Below, piece after piece: positions 8,034 through 17,028 of a stretch of DNA of 42,368 bases. Source of the stretch: Komagataeibacter melaceti. Its GTDB lineage: Bacteria > Pseudomonadota > Alphaproteobacteria > Acetobacterales > Acetobacteraceae. The notes under the pieces were generated by a model, which saw nothing but the letters and a program-made list of their open reading frames with translations, had not been told where the DNA came from and did no database searches. The stretch covers positions 1 through 42,368 of the forward strand of contig NZ_QUWV01000028.1 in NCBI RefSeq assembly GCF_003403295.1. Reading direction: 5' to 3'. The translations under genes were made by a program, and so were the position numbers. Positions within the stretch are counted from its first letter, which is position 1. Every line of letters begins with the position of its first letter.

Positions 8034-9167
8034 TCAGCCCCGCCAGCGTTCGAGATCCTGTGGTAACATGCCAGCCAGCGGGCGGCAGGCGTAAGCACTT
8101 TCGCTTTCGGGCTGGGGTATGTTCTGGCGCAGTTCGGCAGCCCCGGCCGAGACCGCGCGCCACGCCGCCTGTGCCAGCGCCTTGCGGCTGGGGAAGTCCG
8201 CCGGGTCCAGCGGCGGGTGCAGCAGCACGGTTGCCCGCATCGACCGCCATTTGAGCAGCTGCCACACATGCGGGCCCAGCTCCATATCCCCATACCATGC
8301 GAAGACCGGACGCCGCGCACGGTTGACCGGCACGCCCTCAAGCTGGTCATACACGACCGAAACCGGCTGGATCAGCGGGATCATGCCAGGCTTTGCCGCA
8401 ATCAGGGCGGCCTCGCTGGGGGCTTCGGCCGGTTCCTTGCCCGGCGGCAGGCGTGGCGGCTTGGCTATGGCGAAAAAGGCCGAAAGGAAGGGCAGGACAC
8501 GCGACCCGTCCGATGATGTCCCTTCGGGGAACAGGATCAGGTTGTCACCTTCCACCATGAGCCGGTGCAGCATCTCGTCACGTTCACGGCCCGTGGTGCT
8601 GCGCTGGCGGCTGACGAATATGGTCCGCCCGATGCGCGAGACCAGCCCCATGATGGGCCAGCCCTCAATATCGCCCTTGGCCACGAAATTGGAGGGCAGC
8701 ACCGTGCCCAGCACCGGCACGTCAAGCCATGTGGAATGGTTGGAGACGTAAATGACCGGCCGCTCGCCACGCTGGCGCGCGCGCCGCCCGCCCACGCCGC
8801 CCGCTCTGCGGCCCACCACGCGGATACGCAGCGAAAGCAGCAGGCACAGCCCGCCCCAGACCATGCGCGTCCAACGTATCTTGGCCGTGCCGGGAAATAG
8901 CAGCAGCACCGCCTCGAACCCGACGGACAGCGGCACCCATACGGTAATGGCCGCAAGCCGCCCCACGCATCGGGCGGTGCGGGCATATTCACGCACCCGC
9001 CCCGAAGGGGCCACGGACATGGCGGCAATGGCCCGCGCGGCGTCCGACCCGGCTTCCGGCGCGATCACCCGCCGCGACGCACGCCGCGCGGACAGGGAGG
9101 TTACAGGTGACGGGGAACGACGCCGGATGAAGCGGCGGATAAAATCGGCGATCATGCGCCTATCCAT
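8034..9167 (-). CDS. plsC: 1-acyl-sn-glycerol-3-phosphate acyltransferase (PlsC family)
   Basis: The 377-residue protein carries the acyltransferase motif N-H-S-T-W-L-D (NHxxxxD), then F-V-S-R-Q-R and F-P-E-G-T-S-S-D-G. The family adds a second acyl chain to lysophosphatidate in phospholipid synthesis at the inner membrane. Hydrophobic stretches before the motif (EAVLLLFPG, GLCLLLSLRI) fit membrane attachment. Typical members have about 240-270 residues. The ~70-residue Arg/Ser-rich N-terminus is unusual, so translation could begin later; a second ATG is at 9155. It is upstream of and codirectional with the c-di-GMP operon, with its stop 84 bp before the extended pdeA frame, and no functional link is evident. 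Confidence 0.85.
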   Translation of the reverse strand: MDRRMIADFIRRFIRRRSPSPVTSLSARRASRRVIAPEAGSDAARAIAAMSVAPSGRVREYARTARCVGRLAAITVWVPLSVGFEAVLLLFPGTAKIRWTRMVWGGLCLLLSLRIRVVGRRAGGVGGRRARQRGERPVIYVSNHSTWLDVPVLGTVLPSNFVAKGDIEGWPIMGLVSRIGRTIFVSRQRSTTGRERDEMLHRLMVEGDNLILFPEGTSSDGSRVLPFLSAFFAIAKPPRLPPGKEPAEAPSEAALIAAKPGMIPLIQPVSVVYDQLEGVPVNRARRPVFAWYGDMELGPHVWQLLKWRSMRATVLLHPPLDPADFPSRKALAQAAWRAVSAGAAELRQNIPQPESESAYACRPLAGMLPQDLERWRG

Positions 9168-9406
9168 AGCCCGCCATCATGGCGCACGACAATATACGCG
9201 AAACCGACAGCGGCCTGACGTGTCATGCGCGCAACGCCCGCAACATCGCGCAAGGCCCCGCCTGTAACGATCCGCACGCACCGTGCACGATGTCCGTACA
9301 GCCACGCGGCCACACCTGTCATTACTTGCGCCCCTGCGTGCCCTGACTGCTGGACCATGCGGAAATAGCGGTCCATGCTAGGGTCTGGCTTTCAGGAGTT
9401 TGTTTC

Positions 9407-10588
9407 ATGTCCCGATGCAGCCGTCACGGCAGGGCCGCCGCCGTAACGACCGCCTTCATCATCCTTGCCACCCTCCCGCCCGCGCCGGTGCGGGCGGCGG
9501 ATGGTGTGCTGAATGTGCTGACATGGTGCGATCATGAAGACCCCGAACTGCTCACCCCCTTCGAGCAGGCCAACAGCGTGCGCATCCACTTCAAGGACAT
9601 TGACAGCACTGCCGCCGCCCGCGCCATCCTGCGCCAGTCACAGGCAGGGGACTGGGACGTGCTCATCATGGACGAGACCGATACCGCAGCCCTCGCCGCT
9701 GACGGGCTGCTGATGCCGCTGGACCCGGCAGCGTTCCCCACGGCGGAAGTGCCCGCCACGATCGGTGACCCGGCAATGGGGTCCTACCGGGGGGAACTGT
9801 ATTCCGTGCCGGAAAAATACGACTACAACGCCGTGGCCTTCAACCGGGCGCGGGTTGACGCGGCGGACATGGACGACATCAACGCCATCTGGCAGCCGCG
9901 CTACCGTGGCCGCATCGCGATATATGACAGCTACCTGCCCGTGCTTTCCTATGTCGCGCTGTCCCTCGGGCGTGATCCCGCGCATCTGGATGATGCCGAC
10001 CTGCCTGCCCTGCGCACCCGGCTGGCGGCCCTGCGCGCCAGCGCCGCCATTGTGGATGACATGCCCGGCGTGCAGCAGGCGCTGGCTGACGGGCAGGTGG
10101 ATATTGTGGTGGGCGGTGGCGCATGGACCACCGCGGGCGTGGACGAGGACGGCACGGTCGCAACACCCGCCAGCCCGTCATCAGCGCCGCCGTCGGCACA
10201 TCCCGACCTGACCTTTACCGTGCCCCGGCAGGGCGGCATGCGCTGGCAGCATGGGGTTTCGGTGCTTGCGACATCGCAGCGCAAGGCGCTTGCCCTTGCC
10301 TTCGCGCAGTACCTGCGCACACCGGCGGCGCAGGCGCGGCTTGCCACGTCCTCATGTTACTGGGGCATGCCGGCCAGTCCCCTCGCCCCGCTCGATCCCG
10401 CCGCGAAGACGGCCCTGCACTGGGATGACCAGCCCGCCTACATCGCGGCCAGCCATCCCTATCCCGTCATAGACCATGCGATGGACGGCAAGCTGCGCGC
10501 GCTGTGGGATGATGTAATGAAACAGGGCGCGCCCGTGGCACCGCCCACCCCCGCGCAGGAGGGCGGCGGCGATACGGCTCAGCCGTAA
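9407..10588 (+). CDS. Orphan periplasmic solute-binding protein, PotD-like
   Basis: The 393-residue protein has a Sec signal peptide (AAAVTTAFIILATLPP, cleavage near VRA-AD). The mature part starts G-V-L-N-V-L-T-W, as in polyamine-binding PotD/PotF proteins, followed by W-D-V-L-I-M-D, Y-S-V-P-E-K-Y and G-A-W-T-T-A-G segments of the type II binding fold. AGGAG lies 8 bp upstream of the ATG. No permease or ATPase gene is adjacent; flanking genes are unrelated and convergent or divergent, so it would have to use a transporter encoded elsewhere or act as a sensor. The ligand cannot be assigned. It overlaps the end of cbtA by 10 bp. Confidence 0.8.
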   Translation: MSRCSRHGRAAAVTTAFIILATLPPAPVRAADGVLNVLTWCDHEDPELLTPFEQANSVRIHFKDIDSTAAARAILRQSQAGDWDVLIMDETDTAALAADGLLMPLDPAAFPTAEVPATIGDPAMGSYRGELYSVPEKYDYNAVAFNRARVDAADMDDINAIWQPRYRGRIAIYDSYLPVLSYVALSLGRDPAHLDDADLPALRTRLAALRASAAIVDDMPGVQQALADGQVDIVVGGGAWTTAGVDEDGTVATPASPSSAPPSAHPDLTFTVPRQGGMRWQHGVSVLATSQRKALALAFAQYLRTPAAQARLATSSCYWGMPASPLAPLDPAAKTALHWDDQPAYIAASHPYPVIDHAMDGKLRALWDDVMKQGAPVAPPTPAQEGGGDTAQP

Positions 10589-11307
10589 TGCGGGCCGGGC
10601 TGGCGGGCCAGCGCACGCTCGGCCAGCAGGCCGAAGATCAGCCCCAGGCTGCCCCACAGCACAAGCTGCATGCCCAGCGCGGCCTCACGGAAGCGCCACA
10701 GCACGACGGCGGGGAAATTGTCCGGCACTTCACTGATATCCGGCAGCGCCCATTGCAGCAGGCCGACCAGCACCACGAAAATGGCCCCGCCACATAACGT
10801 GGCATTCCAGTTCCCCAGCCGTGCCGCCAGAGCGCGCCCGGCCAGCACCGCCAGCGTCAGCGCGCACAGTGAGAACACCACCATCTCGAAATACGCCGCA
10901 GTGCGGATGCCGATCGTCTCGGGCTGGCCCACGGCGGGCGGATTGGCGGGGTATTTGAGGTCAGGCACCATGACCACCGCCAGAAAACCCGCCCCCGCCA
11001 GCAGCATGGCCAGCATACGCGGTGAAAAACGGCCGATCCGGCCATAGGCGGTTGCGAAAACGAGCGAAAACAGGCCCCCATAGGCCGCGCCGTACATGAC
11101 CGCGGCGGTCAGCAGGCCAAGGGAGGCCTGCACCCCACGGCTGACCAGTTCCGGCTCCGGCGACTCACCGGAGGCCGCATCCATGGCGGCCTCGACGGCA
11201 ATGGCGAGATTGACCTGCGGTTCCCCGAACACCCGGGCGAACACGAAAGCAAGGCAGGCCGCGAGGATACCGGCCAGCATGCCGCGCAGCAGAAGGCGAC
11301 CGGCCAT
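10579..11307 (-). CDS. cbtA: CbtA-family cobalt transporter subunit
   Basis: The 242-residue membrane protein has about five to six hydrophobic segments (GMLAGILAACLAFVFARV near the N-terminus, then stretches at ~75-95, 100-120, 145-165, 175-195 and near the C-terminus). The block K-Y-P-A-N-P-P-A-V-G-Q-P-E-T-I-G-I-R-T is a CbtA signature. CbtA is a predicted B12-regulated cobalt transporter, usually paired with CbtB, a small protein with a His-rich tail. Between the riboswitch and this gene only about 95 bp remain, with no room for cbtB. The ATG at 11307 is preferred over 11325 because GGGGGTG precedes it. That sequence is locked in a GCGGG/CCCGC hairpin (11310-11323), and a 13-codon ORF ends on this start codon. 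Confidence 0.82.
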   Translation of the reverse strand: MAGRLLLRGMLAGILAACLAFVFARVFGEPQVNLAIAVEAAMDAASGESPEPELVSRGVQASLGLLTAAVMYGAAYGGLFSLVFATAYGRIGRFSPRMLAMLLAGAGFLAVVMVPDLKYPANPPAVGQPETIGIRTAAYFEMVVFSLCALTLAVLAGRALAARLGNWNATLCGGAIFVVLVGLLQWALPDISEVPDNFPAVVLWRFREAALGMQLVLWGSLGLIFGLLAERALARQPGPHYG

Positions 11308-11348
11308 TAGCGGGCACCCCCGCATGGGGCTACGGAAAGGATAATCAT
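11307..11348 (-). CDS. Possible 13-aa leader peptide between riboswitch and cbtA
   Basis: The ORF MIILSVAPCGGAR is preceded by AGGAG with 10-bp spacing, and its TAA shares a base with the cbtA ATG (TAATG). Its last codons run through the GCGGG/CCCGC hairpin that covers the cbtA ribosome-binding site, so ribosomes translating it would open that hairpin. This suggests translational coupling downstream of the riboswitch. It is short and unproven, and is not a degraded CbtB as far as can be seen. Confidence 0.3.
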   Translation of the reverse strand: MIILSVAPCGGAR

Positions 11349-11401
11349 GGAAATCGGGTCTCCTGTCGGGAAAGCGCGTCCCGCAACGGAATTGGCCTTA
11401 T

Positions 11402-11495
11402 CCACCTGAGGGGTCTGACTTCCGCATGCGCGCATGCGGTGCACAGTGGCGCGACCGTGCCGGACTCTCACCGGCTTCCCTCACATGGATGACGA
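11402..11495 (-). promoter_or_regulatory. Cobalamin riboswitch upstream of cbtA
   Basis: On the minus strand the order is GGGAAGCCGGTGAGAGTCCG, then GCACGGTCGCGCCACTGTG, a GCATGCGCGCATGC hairpin and GGAAGTCAGACCCCT. This matches the conserved cobalamin (B12-element) core: the GGGAA/CCGGTG-A-TCCGG segment, the GCCACTGT segment, and the AGTCAGACC B12 box. Binding of adenosylcobalamin normally shuts off downstream uptake or synthesis genes, which fits the cobalt transporter that follows. Confidence 0.88.
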
Positions 11496-11545
11496 AGGCG
11501 GCAGTCAATACCGCGCCTGCCACCAAGTCAATGCCGCCCCCGCCC

Positions 11546-12193
11546 TTACGGCGTGGTGGCGGACGGGGTGGTAGTGGCAGGGGTGGAGGCAGGAAGAGAA
11601 ACCGGGCTGGCCCGGCCCTGCGCCGCGCGCCACTGGCGCAGCGCATCAAGCGTGTGGGTGACATGGCCATCGGGCGATAGCGCGCTGTAGGCGTAGATGA
11701 CCCGCCCATCGGGGGCGATCACGTAGGAGGTGCGGTTGGCGCGGTTGAGCAGCGGCAGGCGGCTGTCATACATGCGCGCGATCCGGCCCTGCGGATCGGT
11801 GGCGACAGGAAAGCGACCATGCCCCTCGCTTACGGAAAAACGGTCCAGCGTGGGCATGTCATCGGTCGAGACGCCAATCACCGTAGCCCCCAGCGCCGTG
11901 TACTGGTCCATGGCGCTGGCGAAGTCATGCGCCTCCATGGTGCAGCCACGGGTAAAGGCAGCAGGGTAGAAATACAGCACGACCGGCCCCTTGCGCAGGG
12001 CATCGGCCAGGTGGAAGCTGAACTCGCTGCCATTGCGCGTGGCCTGCGCATCGAACATCGGGGCCTGGCTGCCAACCGGCAGGGCCGCACGCGCGGGCGA
12101 GAAGCAGACAAACCCGGCAAAGGCCATCACCCCCACCAGCGGCAGGCACAGTCCCGGCAGGCACCAGCGTGAACGCCTGTAAAAATACCGCAT
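11546..12193 (-). CDS. Exported peroxiredoxin (AhpC/TSA-BCP type), 1-Cys
   Basis: The 215-residue protein has an N-terminal signal or anchor segment (LPLVGVMAFAGFVCFSPARA). The thioredoxin-fold peroxiredoxin domain begins L-P-V-G-S-Q-A-P-M-F. The active-site loop is Y-P-A-A-F-T-R-G-C-T-M-E-A-H-D, with peroxidatic Cys84. The nearby resolving cysteine of many BCP proteins is replaced, so an external thiol is probably needed. Later V-I-G-V-S-T-D and T-S-Y-V-I-A-P-D-G-R-V fit the family. It should reduce peroxides in the periplasm. The ATG at 12193 is chosen for its AGGGGA site; the frame extends only four codons further. The C-terminus has a Pro/Thr/Ser-rich low-complexity tail of about 20 residues. 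Confidence 0.82.
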   Translation of the reverse strand: MRYFYRRSRWCLPGLCLPLVGVMAFAGFVCFSPARAALPVGSQAPMFDAQATRNGSEFSFHLADALRKGPVVLYFYPAAFTRGCTMEAHDFASAMDQYTALGATVIGVSTDDMPTLDRFSVSEGHGRFPVATDPQGRIARMYDSRLPLLNRANRTSYVIAPDGRVIYAYSALSPDGHVTHTLDALRQWRAAQGRASPVSLPASTPATTTPSATTP

Positions 12194-12227
12194 GCTTCCC
12201 CTCACCCCGCAGACAGGGTTACCAACT

Positions 12228-13349
12228 TCATGTGGTGGGTGGCAGGATCTGGCACCCTCCGCCGCCCAGCCGCTGGCAGACTTTCTGCGCAGCCTCGTGC
12301 GACAGGCCGGTCAGCCTTGCACGATAGACATGACCATGATGCGATGCAACGCTTGCGACCTGCGTTCGTACCCCGCTTACGGAAACTTTTGCCCGGGCCT
12401 GTCCTGCGGCCTGTTCCGCCTGCCCGGCCGAACCGAAGGCTCCCACCTGCACCGACCAGTCATGCCCGCCCGCCATGCTGATCACACCCGGCTGCCCGGC
12501 GGCCGGGGCCATGGGGGCGATGCCGCTCCGCTCACGCGCGCTCCATGCTGCGCGCACGGCCGCCGCCTGCGGGGAAAGGGCCAGCGTTTCGGTTGGCGGG
12601 GTATGCTGGGCCGAGGCCAGAAGCTTCCGCCCCCGGCTGCGTCCCTGCTGCTGCGCCTGTGCGCGGGCAAGGGCGCGCGCCTCGATCAGCATATCGGCCT
12701 GTGAGCGGTTGGCCGGGGTGACGCCGGCGATCCGTGGCCCGATGGAGGCGACGTAATCGCGCGTTTCCTTAGGCAGGGTGTGATAGCGGTCCAGAAAGTC
12801 ATCCAGCCGCCCCGGCCCGCTGTTATAGGCGGCCAGAAAGCCGGGCGAGCCGTAAATATCGTACATTTCGCGGATATAGGCCGTGCCCGCGACGATGTTG
12901 TCATGTGGTTCGAACGCATCGGGACCGAGATTGTAGCGTGCGCGCATCTCGTCATAAGTGGGCGGCATGAGCTGCATGAGCCCCATGGCGCCGGGCAGCG
13001 AGGTCACGAACTGGCCGTTACGATAGAGCTGGCCGCCCGATTCGCGCTGCATGACCTGACGTATCCAGATGGCGGGCACGTCGAACCGCTGGGAGGCTTC
13101 GGTAATATAGGGACCCCACGGGTCCTCGGGCGGGCCGGGGGGGGTATAGCTGGCATGGGCGCGGGCACGGTAGGAATCGGCTTCGTGCAGCATCTGCTCG
13201 TCGCTCATCTGCCGTGGCCCGCCCTGGGCGCAGGCCGCCAGCAGGCCAACCAGCCCGAGCGCCAGCCATTGCAGGAAACGGCGGCTGGTGGGTGGCCTGG
13301 CCGTGTCGCCACCTATGTCAGATACCGCCCCTGCGCGCGCTGCCGCCAT
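12228..13349 (-). CDS. Lytic transglycosylase lipoprotein with SPOR domain
   Basis: The 373-residue protein begins with a hydrophobic segment and lipobox L-L-A-A-C (Cys40). An SLT domain spans ~75-195: V-M-Q-R-E-S-G-G-Q holds the catalytic Glu103, followed by G-A-M-G-L-M-Q-L-M-P-P-T and the A-Y-N-S-G-P-G-R motif. A Gln/Arg/Ala-rich linker leads to a C-terminal SPOR domain (W-S-V-Q-V-G-A-F ... Y-R-A-R-L-T-G-L). SLT enzymes cleave peptidoglycan to anhydro-muropeptides, and SPOR binds denuded glycan at the septum. The fusion suggests an outer-membrane-anchored enzyme working at division sites. It is 34 bp from the peroxiredoxin start, in the same direction. The start is uncertain by about 20 residues. 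Confidence 0.87.
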   Translation of the reverse strand: MAAARAGAVSDIGGDTARPPTSRRFLQWLALGLVGLLAACAQGGPRQMSDEQMLHEADSYRARAHASYTPPGPPEDPWGPYITEASQRFDVPAIWIRQVMQRESGGQLYRNGQFVTSLPGAMGLMQLMPPTYDEMRARYNLGPDAFEPHDNIVAGTAYIREMYDIYGSPGFLAAYNSGPGRLDDFLDRYHTLPKETRDYVASIGPRIAGVTPANRSQADMLIEARALARAQAQQQGRSRGRKLLASAQHTPPTETLALSPQAAAVRAAWSARERSGIAPMAPAAGQPGVISMAGGHDWSVQVGAFGSAGQAEQAAGQARAKVSVSGVRTQVASVASHHGHVYRARLTGLSHEAAQKVCQRLGGGGCQILPPTT

Positions 13350-13509
13350 CTATTGTCGTGATCCCGCTCATGCCCCTGTCATCCATGCCGGATGGACCCG
13401 CATGGCCCACCCCGGGGGCAAAGGCCACGCACCATAACAGCGTGGCTCCGGCTTGTGCAATCCCGATGCGGACACCATGCGGAAATGGCGTTCCACGCCG
13501 TGGCGGGCG

Positions 13510-14343
13510 CTATTCCTCCACATAGGTGGCGGGGTCGCCCCCGGTGCGGTGGCCCGGCGCGTCCAGCGTGGCGAGGTCGCGCATGTCCTCATCCGTAAGC
13601 TGGAAGCTGAAGGCCTGCAGGTTGGCGCGCATGCGCTCGGGGTGGGCGCTTTTGGGAATGGGCACGGCGCCGGTCTGCACCACCCAGCGCAGCATGACCT
13701 GCGCGGGTGATTTGCCATGCCGCTCCGCCACGCGGCGCAGGGTCGGGTTTTCCAGTATCTGGCCCCGGCCCAGCGGGCTCCAGGCTTCGGTCAGGATGTC
13801 ATGGCGGGCGTGGAAGGCGCGCTGCTCGGTTTGTGCGAAATCGACATGCATCTCGATCTGGTTGACGGCCGGGACCACGCCGGTCTCGTCAATCAGGCGC
13901 GTGATGTGCTCGGGCAGGAAGTTGGATACACCGATGGAGCGCGCCCGCCCCTGGTTGCGCAGCTCGATCAGGGCCTTCCAGCTTTCCACATACAGGTCCT
14001 TGCCGGGCAGCGGCCAGTGGATGAGGTAGAGGTCCACGTAGCTCATCTTCAGCAGTTGCAGGCTGCGGTCGAACGCGCGCAGCGTGCTGTCATAGCCCTG
14101 ATCCGCGCCCCGCAGCTTGGTGGTGACGAAAATGTCCTCACGCCCGACATCATAGCTGACCAGCCCCGTGCCGACCCCGCTTTCATTGCCATAGCGCGAT
14201 GCCGTGTCGAACAGCCGATACCCCACATCAAGCGCCTCGCGCACCGCGCTTTCGGCCTGCGGGTTGTCCATCGGGTAGGTGCCGAAGCCGATGGCGGGAA
14301 TCCTGTAGCCGTCATTGAGGGGAAGCAGGGGGATGGTTGTCAT
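13510..14343 (-). CDS. Aldo/keto reductase, 2,5-diketogluconate reductase-like
   Basis: The 277-residue TIM-barrel reductase has the complete tetrad: Asp46 and Tyr51 (G-Y-R-L-F-D-T-A-S-R-Y-G-N-E), Lys76 (V-T-T-K-L-R-G) and His109 (D-L-Y-L-I-H-W-P-L). The V-P-I-P-K-S-A-H-P-E-R block fits NADPH 2'-phosphate binding. The length and the P-L-N-D-G-Y-R-I-P-A-I-G-F-G-T start match the AKR5-type group that includes 2,5-diketo-D-gluconate reductases. Such ketone or aldehyde reduction fits sugar metabolism in acetic acid bacteria, but the substrate is not determined. AAGGAA precedes the ATG. Confidence 0.9.
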   Translation of the reverse strand: MTTIPLLPLNDGYRIPAIGFGTYPMDNPQAESAVREALDVGYRLFDTASRYGNESGVGTGLVSYDVGREDIFVTTKLRGADQGYDSTLRAFDRSLQLLKMSYVDLYLIHWPLPGKDLYVESWKALIELRNQGRARSIGVSNFLPEHITRLIDETGVVPAVNQIEMHVDFAQTEQRAFHARHDILTEAWSPLGRGQILENPTLRRVAERHGKSPAQVMLRWVVQTGAVPIPKSAHPERMRANLQAFSFQLTDEDMRDLATLDAPGHRTGGDPATYVEE

Positions 14344-14533
14344 GGTCGTTCCTTCGCCAGATGCGCCCGGCCGCGTGATGCCCTACATTGGAAGGGAGGA
14401 CACTGGCGCGCTGGCCGGGACGGGACGTGATCGCCTGTACCCAGCCTAACGACACATGGCCGCATCCGGTTTATGCGCAGTTTTCAGGACTGGACTGCAT
14501 ATGGTTCATTGTCACCGCTCAGAAAGGACATCC

Positions 14534-15571
14534 ATGACCGATCCATCCCCCACGCCCACCGCCGACCTGCACCACCAGATCCTGACGCTGGATACGCATG
14601 TCGATATTCCATGGCCCGACCGTGACGACTTCGCCACCGGCGCGCCATCACGGCGGGTGGACCTGCCGCGCATGCGCGCAGGCGGCATGGGGGCGGCGTG
14701 CCTCGTGGCCTATGTGGGCCAGGGCGGGTGCGATGCGGCGGGGCACATGGCGGCCTCCAGCCGGGCGCAGGCCATGCTGCGCGTGATCGGGGGGCTGGAC
14801 CGGATCGCGGGGGTGCAGGTGTGCGACAGCGCCGGGGCCGTGCGCGCGGCCCATGCGGCGGGCGACATCGTCATCATCCCGGCGGTGGAGAACGGCTATG
14901 CGATCGGCGAAGACCTTTCGCTAATCGCCACGTTCCGCGATCTCGGCGCGCGTTACATGACGCTGACGCATAACGGGCATAACCGGCTGGCCGATTCGGC
15001 ACGCCCCATGCTGCATCTGGGCGACCCGGACAGCATGCATGGCGGCCTTTCGGCGCTGGGGCGCGCTGCGGTGGCGGAGATGAACCGCGTGGGCATGCTG
15101 GTCGATATTTCCCACACGTCGCGCGATACGATGATGCAGGCGCTGGAACTGTCACGCGCGCCGGTCTTTGCCAGCCATTCGTGCGTGCGCAGCCTGTGCG
15201 ACCACCCGCGCAACCTTGATGATGGTCAGCTTGACGCCCTGAAGGCCTGCGGGGGCGTGATCCACATCACCGCCATGGACGCCTTCCTGCGCCCGCGTGA
15301 CGTGCGCGAGGTGCGCGCGGTCACGGTGGCGGATTTCGTGGACCATATTGATTACGCCGTGCAGCGAATCGGCATCGAGCATGTGGGCATCTCGTCCGAT
15401 TTCGATGGCGGCGGCGGCATACGCGGCTGGGCCAACGCCGCGGAATCGGGCAACCTGACGGCGGAACTGCTGCGCCGGGGCTACGATCGCGCCCAGATCG
15501 CCGCACTGTGGGGGGAGAATTTCCTCCGCCTGATGCAACAGGCCGAGGACGTGGCCAGCGCGATGGCGTAA
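14534..15571 (+). CDS. Membrane dipeptidase family (peptidase M19)
   Basis: The 345-residue protein has the dinuclear-zinc barrel motifs in order: L-D-T-H-V-D (His22, Asp24), [10 protein letters not shown] bridging glutamate, [18 protein letters not shown] and [10 protein letters not shown]. The family hydrolyses dipeptides, including D-amino-acid-containing ones. No signal peptide is seen, so it is probably cytoplasmic. The start at 14534 has AAGGA upstream; the frame opens 26 codons earlier with no support. It runs codirectionally into ahcY with about 80 bp between. Confidence 0.9.
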   Translation: MTDPSPTPTADLHHQILTLDTHVDIPWPDRDDFATGAPSRRVDLPRMRAGGMGAACLVAYVGQGGCDAAGHMAASSRAQAMLRVIGGLDRIAGVQVCDSAGAVRAAHAAGDIVIIPAVENGYAIGEDLSLIATFRDLGARYMTLTHNGHNRLADSARPMLHLGDPDSMHGGLSALGRAAVAEMNRVGMLVDISHTSRDTMMQALELSRAPVFASHSCVRSLCDHPRNLDDGQLDALKACGGVIHITAMDAFLRPRDVREVRAVTVADFVDHIDYAVQRIGIEHVGISSDFDGGGGIRGWANAAESGNLTAELLRRGYDRAQIAALWGENFLRLMQQAEDVASAMA

Positions 15572-15651
15572 CCACCTGTTTCCGCCTGCTCTGGATCACT
15601 TGCCCGCGACCGGCTATATCCTTTGCCGGATTGATGAACATGGGACAAGAA

Positions 15652-16950
15652 ATGACCACCAGCACCGACTATAAAGTCAAGGATCTCTCTCTGGCCGAGT
15701 GGGGACGCAAGGAAATCTCCATCGCGGAAGGCGAAATGCCGGGTCTCATGGCGCTGCGCGCGGAGTATGGTGAGTCCAAGCCGCTGAAGGGCGCGCGCAT
15801 TGCGGGCTGCCTGCACATGACGATCCAGACCGCGGTCCTGATCGAGACCCTGACGGCGCTGGGGGCCACGGTCCGCTGGTCTTCGTGCAACATCTTCTCG
15901 ACGCAGGACCAGGCTGCCGCCGCCATCGCCGCGACGGGCGTGCCGGTCTTCGCATGGAAGGGCCTGACCGAGGACGAGTTCAACTGGTGCATCGAGCAGA
16001 CGGTCCGCGGGCCGGATGGCTGGACGCCCAACATGATCCTGGATGATGGCGGCGACCTGACCATCCTCATGCATGACAAGTACCCCGACCTGCTCGAAGA
16101 GGTGCGCGGCATCTCCGAAGAGACGACAACGGGTGTCCACCGCCTGTGGGAAATGGCCAAGAAGGGCCTGCTGCGCGTTCCGGCCATCAACGTGAACGAC
16201 AGCGTGACCAAGTCGAAGTTCGACAACCTGTACGGCTGCCGTGAAAGCCTGGTGGACGCCATCCGCCGTGGCACCGACGTGATGATGGCGGGCAAGGTTG
16301 CCGTGGTTGCCGGTTACGGTGACGTGGGCAAGGGTTCCGCCGCATCCCTGCGCAACGCGGGCTGCCGCGTGCTGGTGACGGAAGTCGACCCCATCTGCGC
16401 GCTGCAGGCCGCGATGGAAGGCTACGAGGTCGTGACCATGGAAGAAGCCGCCCCGCGCGGCGATATCTTCGTGACCGCCACGGGCAATGTGGACATCATC
16501 ACGCTCGACCACATGCGCGAGATGAAGCACCGCGCCATCGTGTGCAACATCGGTCACTTCGATTCCGAAATTCAGATCGGTGCCCTGCGCAACTTCAAGT
16601 GGGACAACATCAAGCCGCAGGTCGATGAGGTCGTCTTCCCCGATGGCAAGCGCCTGATCGTCCTGTCCGAAGGCCGCCTGGTGAACCTGGGCAACGCGAC
16701 GGGCCACCCGTCCTTCGTCATGTCCGCGTCGTTCACCAACCAGACGCTGGCCCAGATCGAACTGTGGACCGCACCGGAAAACAAGTACGAGAACAAGGTC
16801 TACACCCTGCCGAAGCACCTTGATGAAAAGGTCGCGGCACTGCATCTGGCCAAGGTGGGGGCCCACCTGTCCAAGATGACGCAGAAGCAGGCCGACTACA
16901 TTGACGTGCCGGTGAACGGTCCGTTCAAGAACGACCTGTACCGTTACTAA
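15652..16950 (+). CDS. ahcY: S-adenosylhomocysteinase
   Basis: The 432-residue enzyme splits S-adenosylhomocysteine into adenosine and homocysteine, completing the methyl cycle. Visible motifs: [12 protein letters not shown]-type substrate region [17 protein letters not shown], the NAD-binding [26 protein letters not shown], and a C-terminal K-N-D-L-Y-R-Y with the lysine and tyrosine that reach the partner NAD site. Upstream ATGs at 15634 and 15640 are possible. ATG 15652 is chosen because GGGACAAGA precedes it and M-T-T-S-T-D-Y-K-V begins the family core. No SAH riboswitch was recognised upstream. Confidence 0.97.
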   Translation: MTTSTDYKVKDLSLAEWGRKEISIAEGEMPGLMALRAEYGESKPLKGARIAGCLHMTIQTAVLIETLTALGATVRWSSCNIFSTQDQAAAAIAATGVPVFAWKGLTEDEFNWCIEQTVRGPDGWTPNMILDDGGDLTILMHDKYPDLLEEVRGISEETTTGVHRLWEMAKKGLLRVPAINVNDSVTKSKFDNLYGCRESLVDAIRRGTDVMMAGKVAVVAGYGDVGKGSAASLRNAGCRVLVTEVDPICALQAAMEGYEVVTMEEAAPRGDIFVTATGNVDIITLDHMREMKHRAIVCNIGHFDSEIQIGALRNFKWDNIKPQVDEVVFPDGKRLIVLSEGRLVNLGNATGHPSFVMSASFTNQTLAQIELWTAPENKYENKVYTLPKHLDEKVAALHLAKVGAHLSKMTQKQADYIDVPVNGPFKNDLYRY

Positions 16951-16980
16951 GACCCCGCCAGAAGCCCCTGATACGCGTAA

Positions 16981-17005
16981 CCGGCCCGGCATTCCGCCGG
17001 GCCGG
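16981..17005. terminator. GC hairpin after ahcY
   Basis: CCGGCCCGG and CCGGGCCGG form a perfect 9-bp stem with a 7-base loop, 31 bp after the ahcY stop. There is no T-run, so it may act as an mRNA-end stabiliser or a Rho-dependent stop rather than a classical terminator. Confidence 0.5.
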
Positions 17006-17028
17006 AGCCTATGTTGGAGAACGAGACC

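Noticed and set aside
9152-9376. A 74-codon minus-strand frame overlapping the plsC start
   Set aside because: No ribosome-binding site or motif, and it overlaps the plsC N-terminus in another frame.
11307-11400. A possible cbtB between the riboswitch and cbtA
   Set aside because: The space allows only about 30 codons, and no frame has the expected membrane segment and His-rich tail.
15571-15651. A possible SAH riboswitch before ahcY
   Set aside because: The short CCGG...CCGG complementarity does not match the conserved SAH riboswitch core as I know it.
15481-16992. A 503-codon frame antisense to ahcY
   Set aside because: It mirrors a highly conserved gene, has no family motifs and reflects GC-rich third-position bias.
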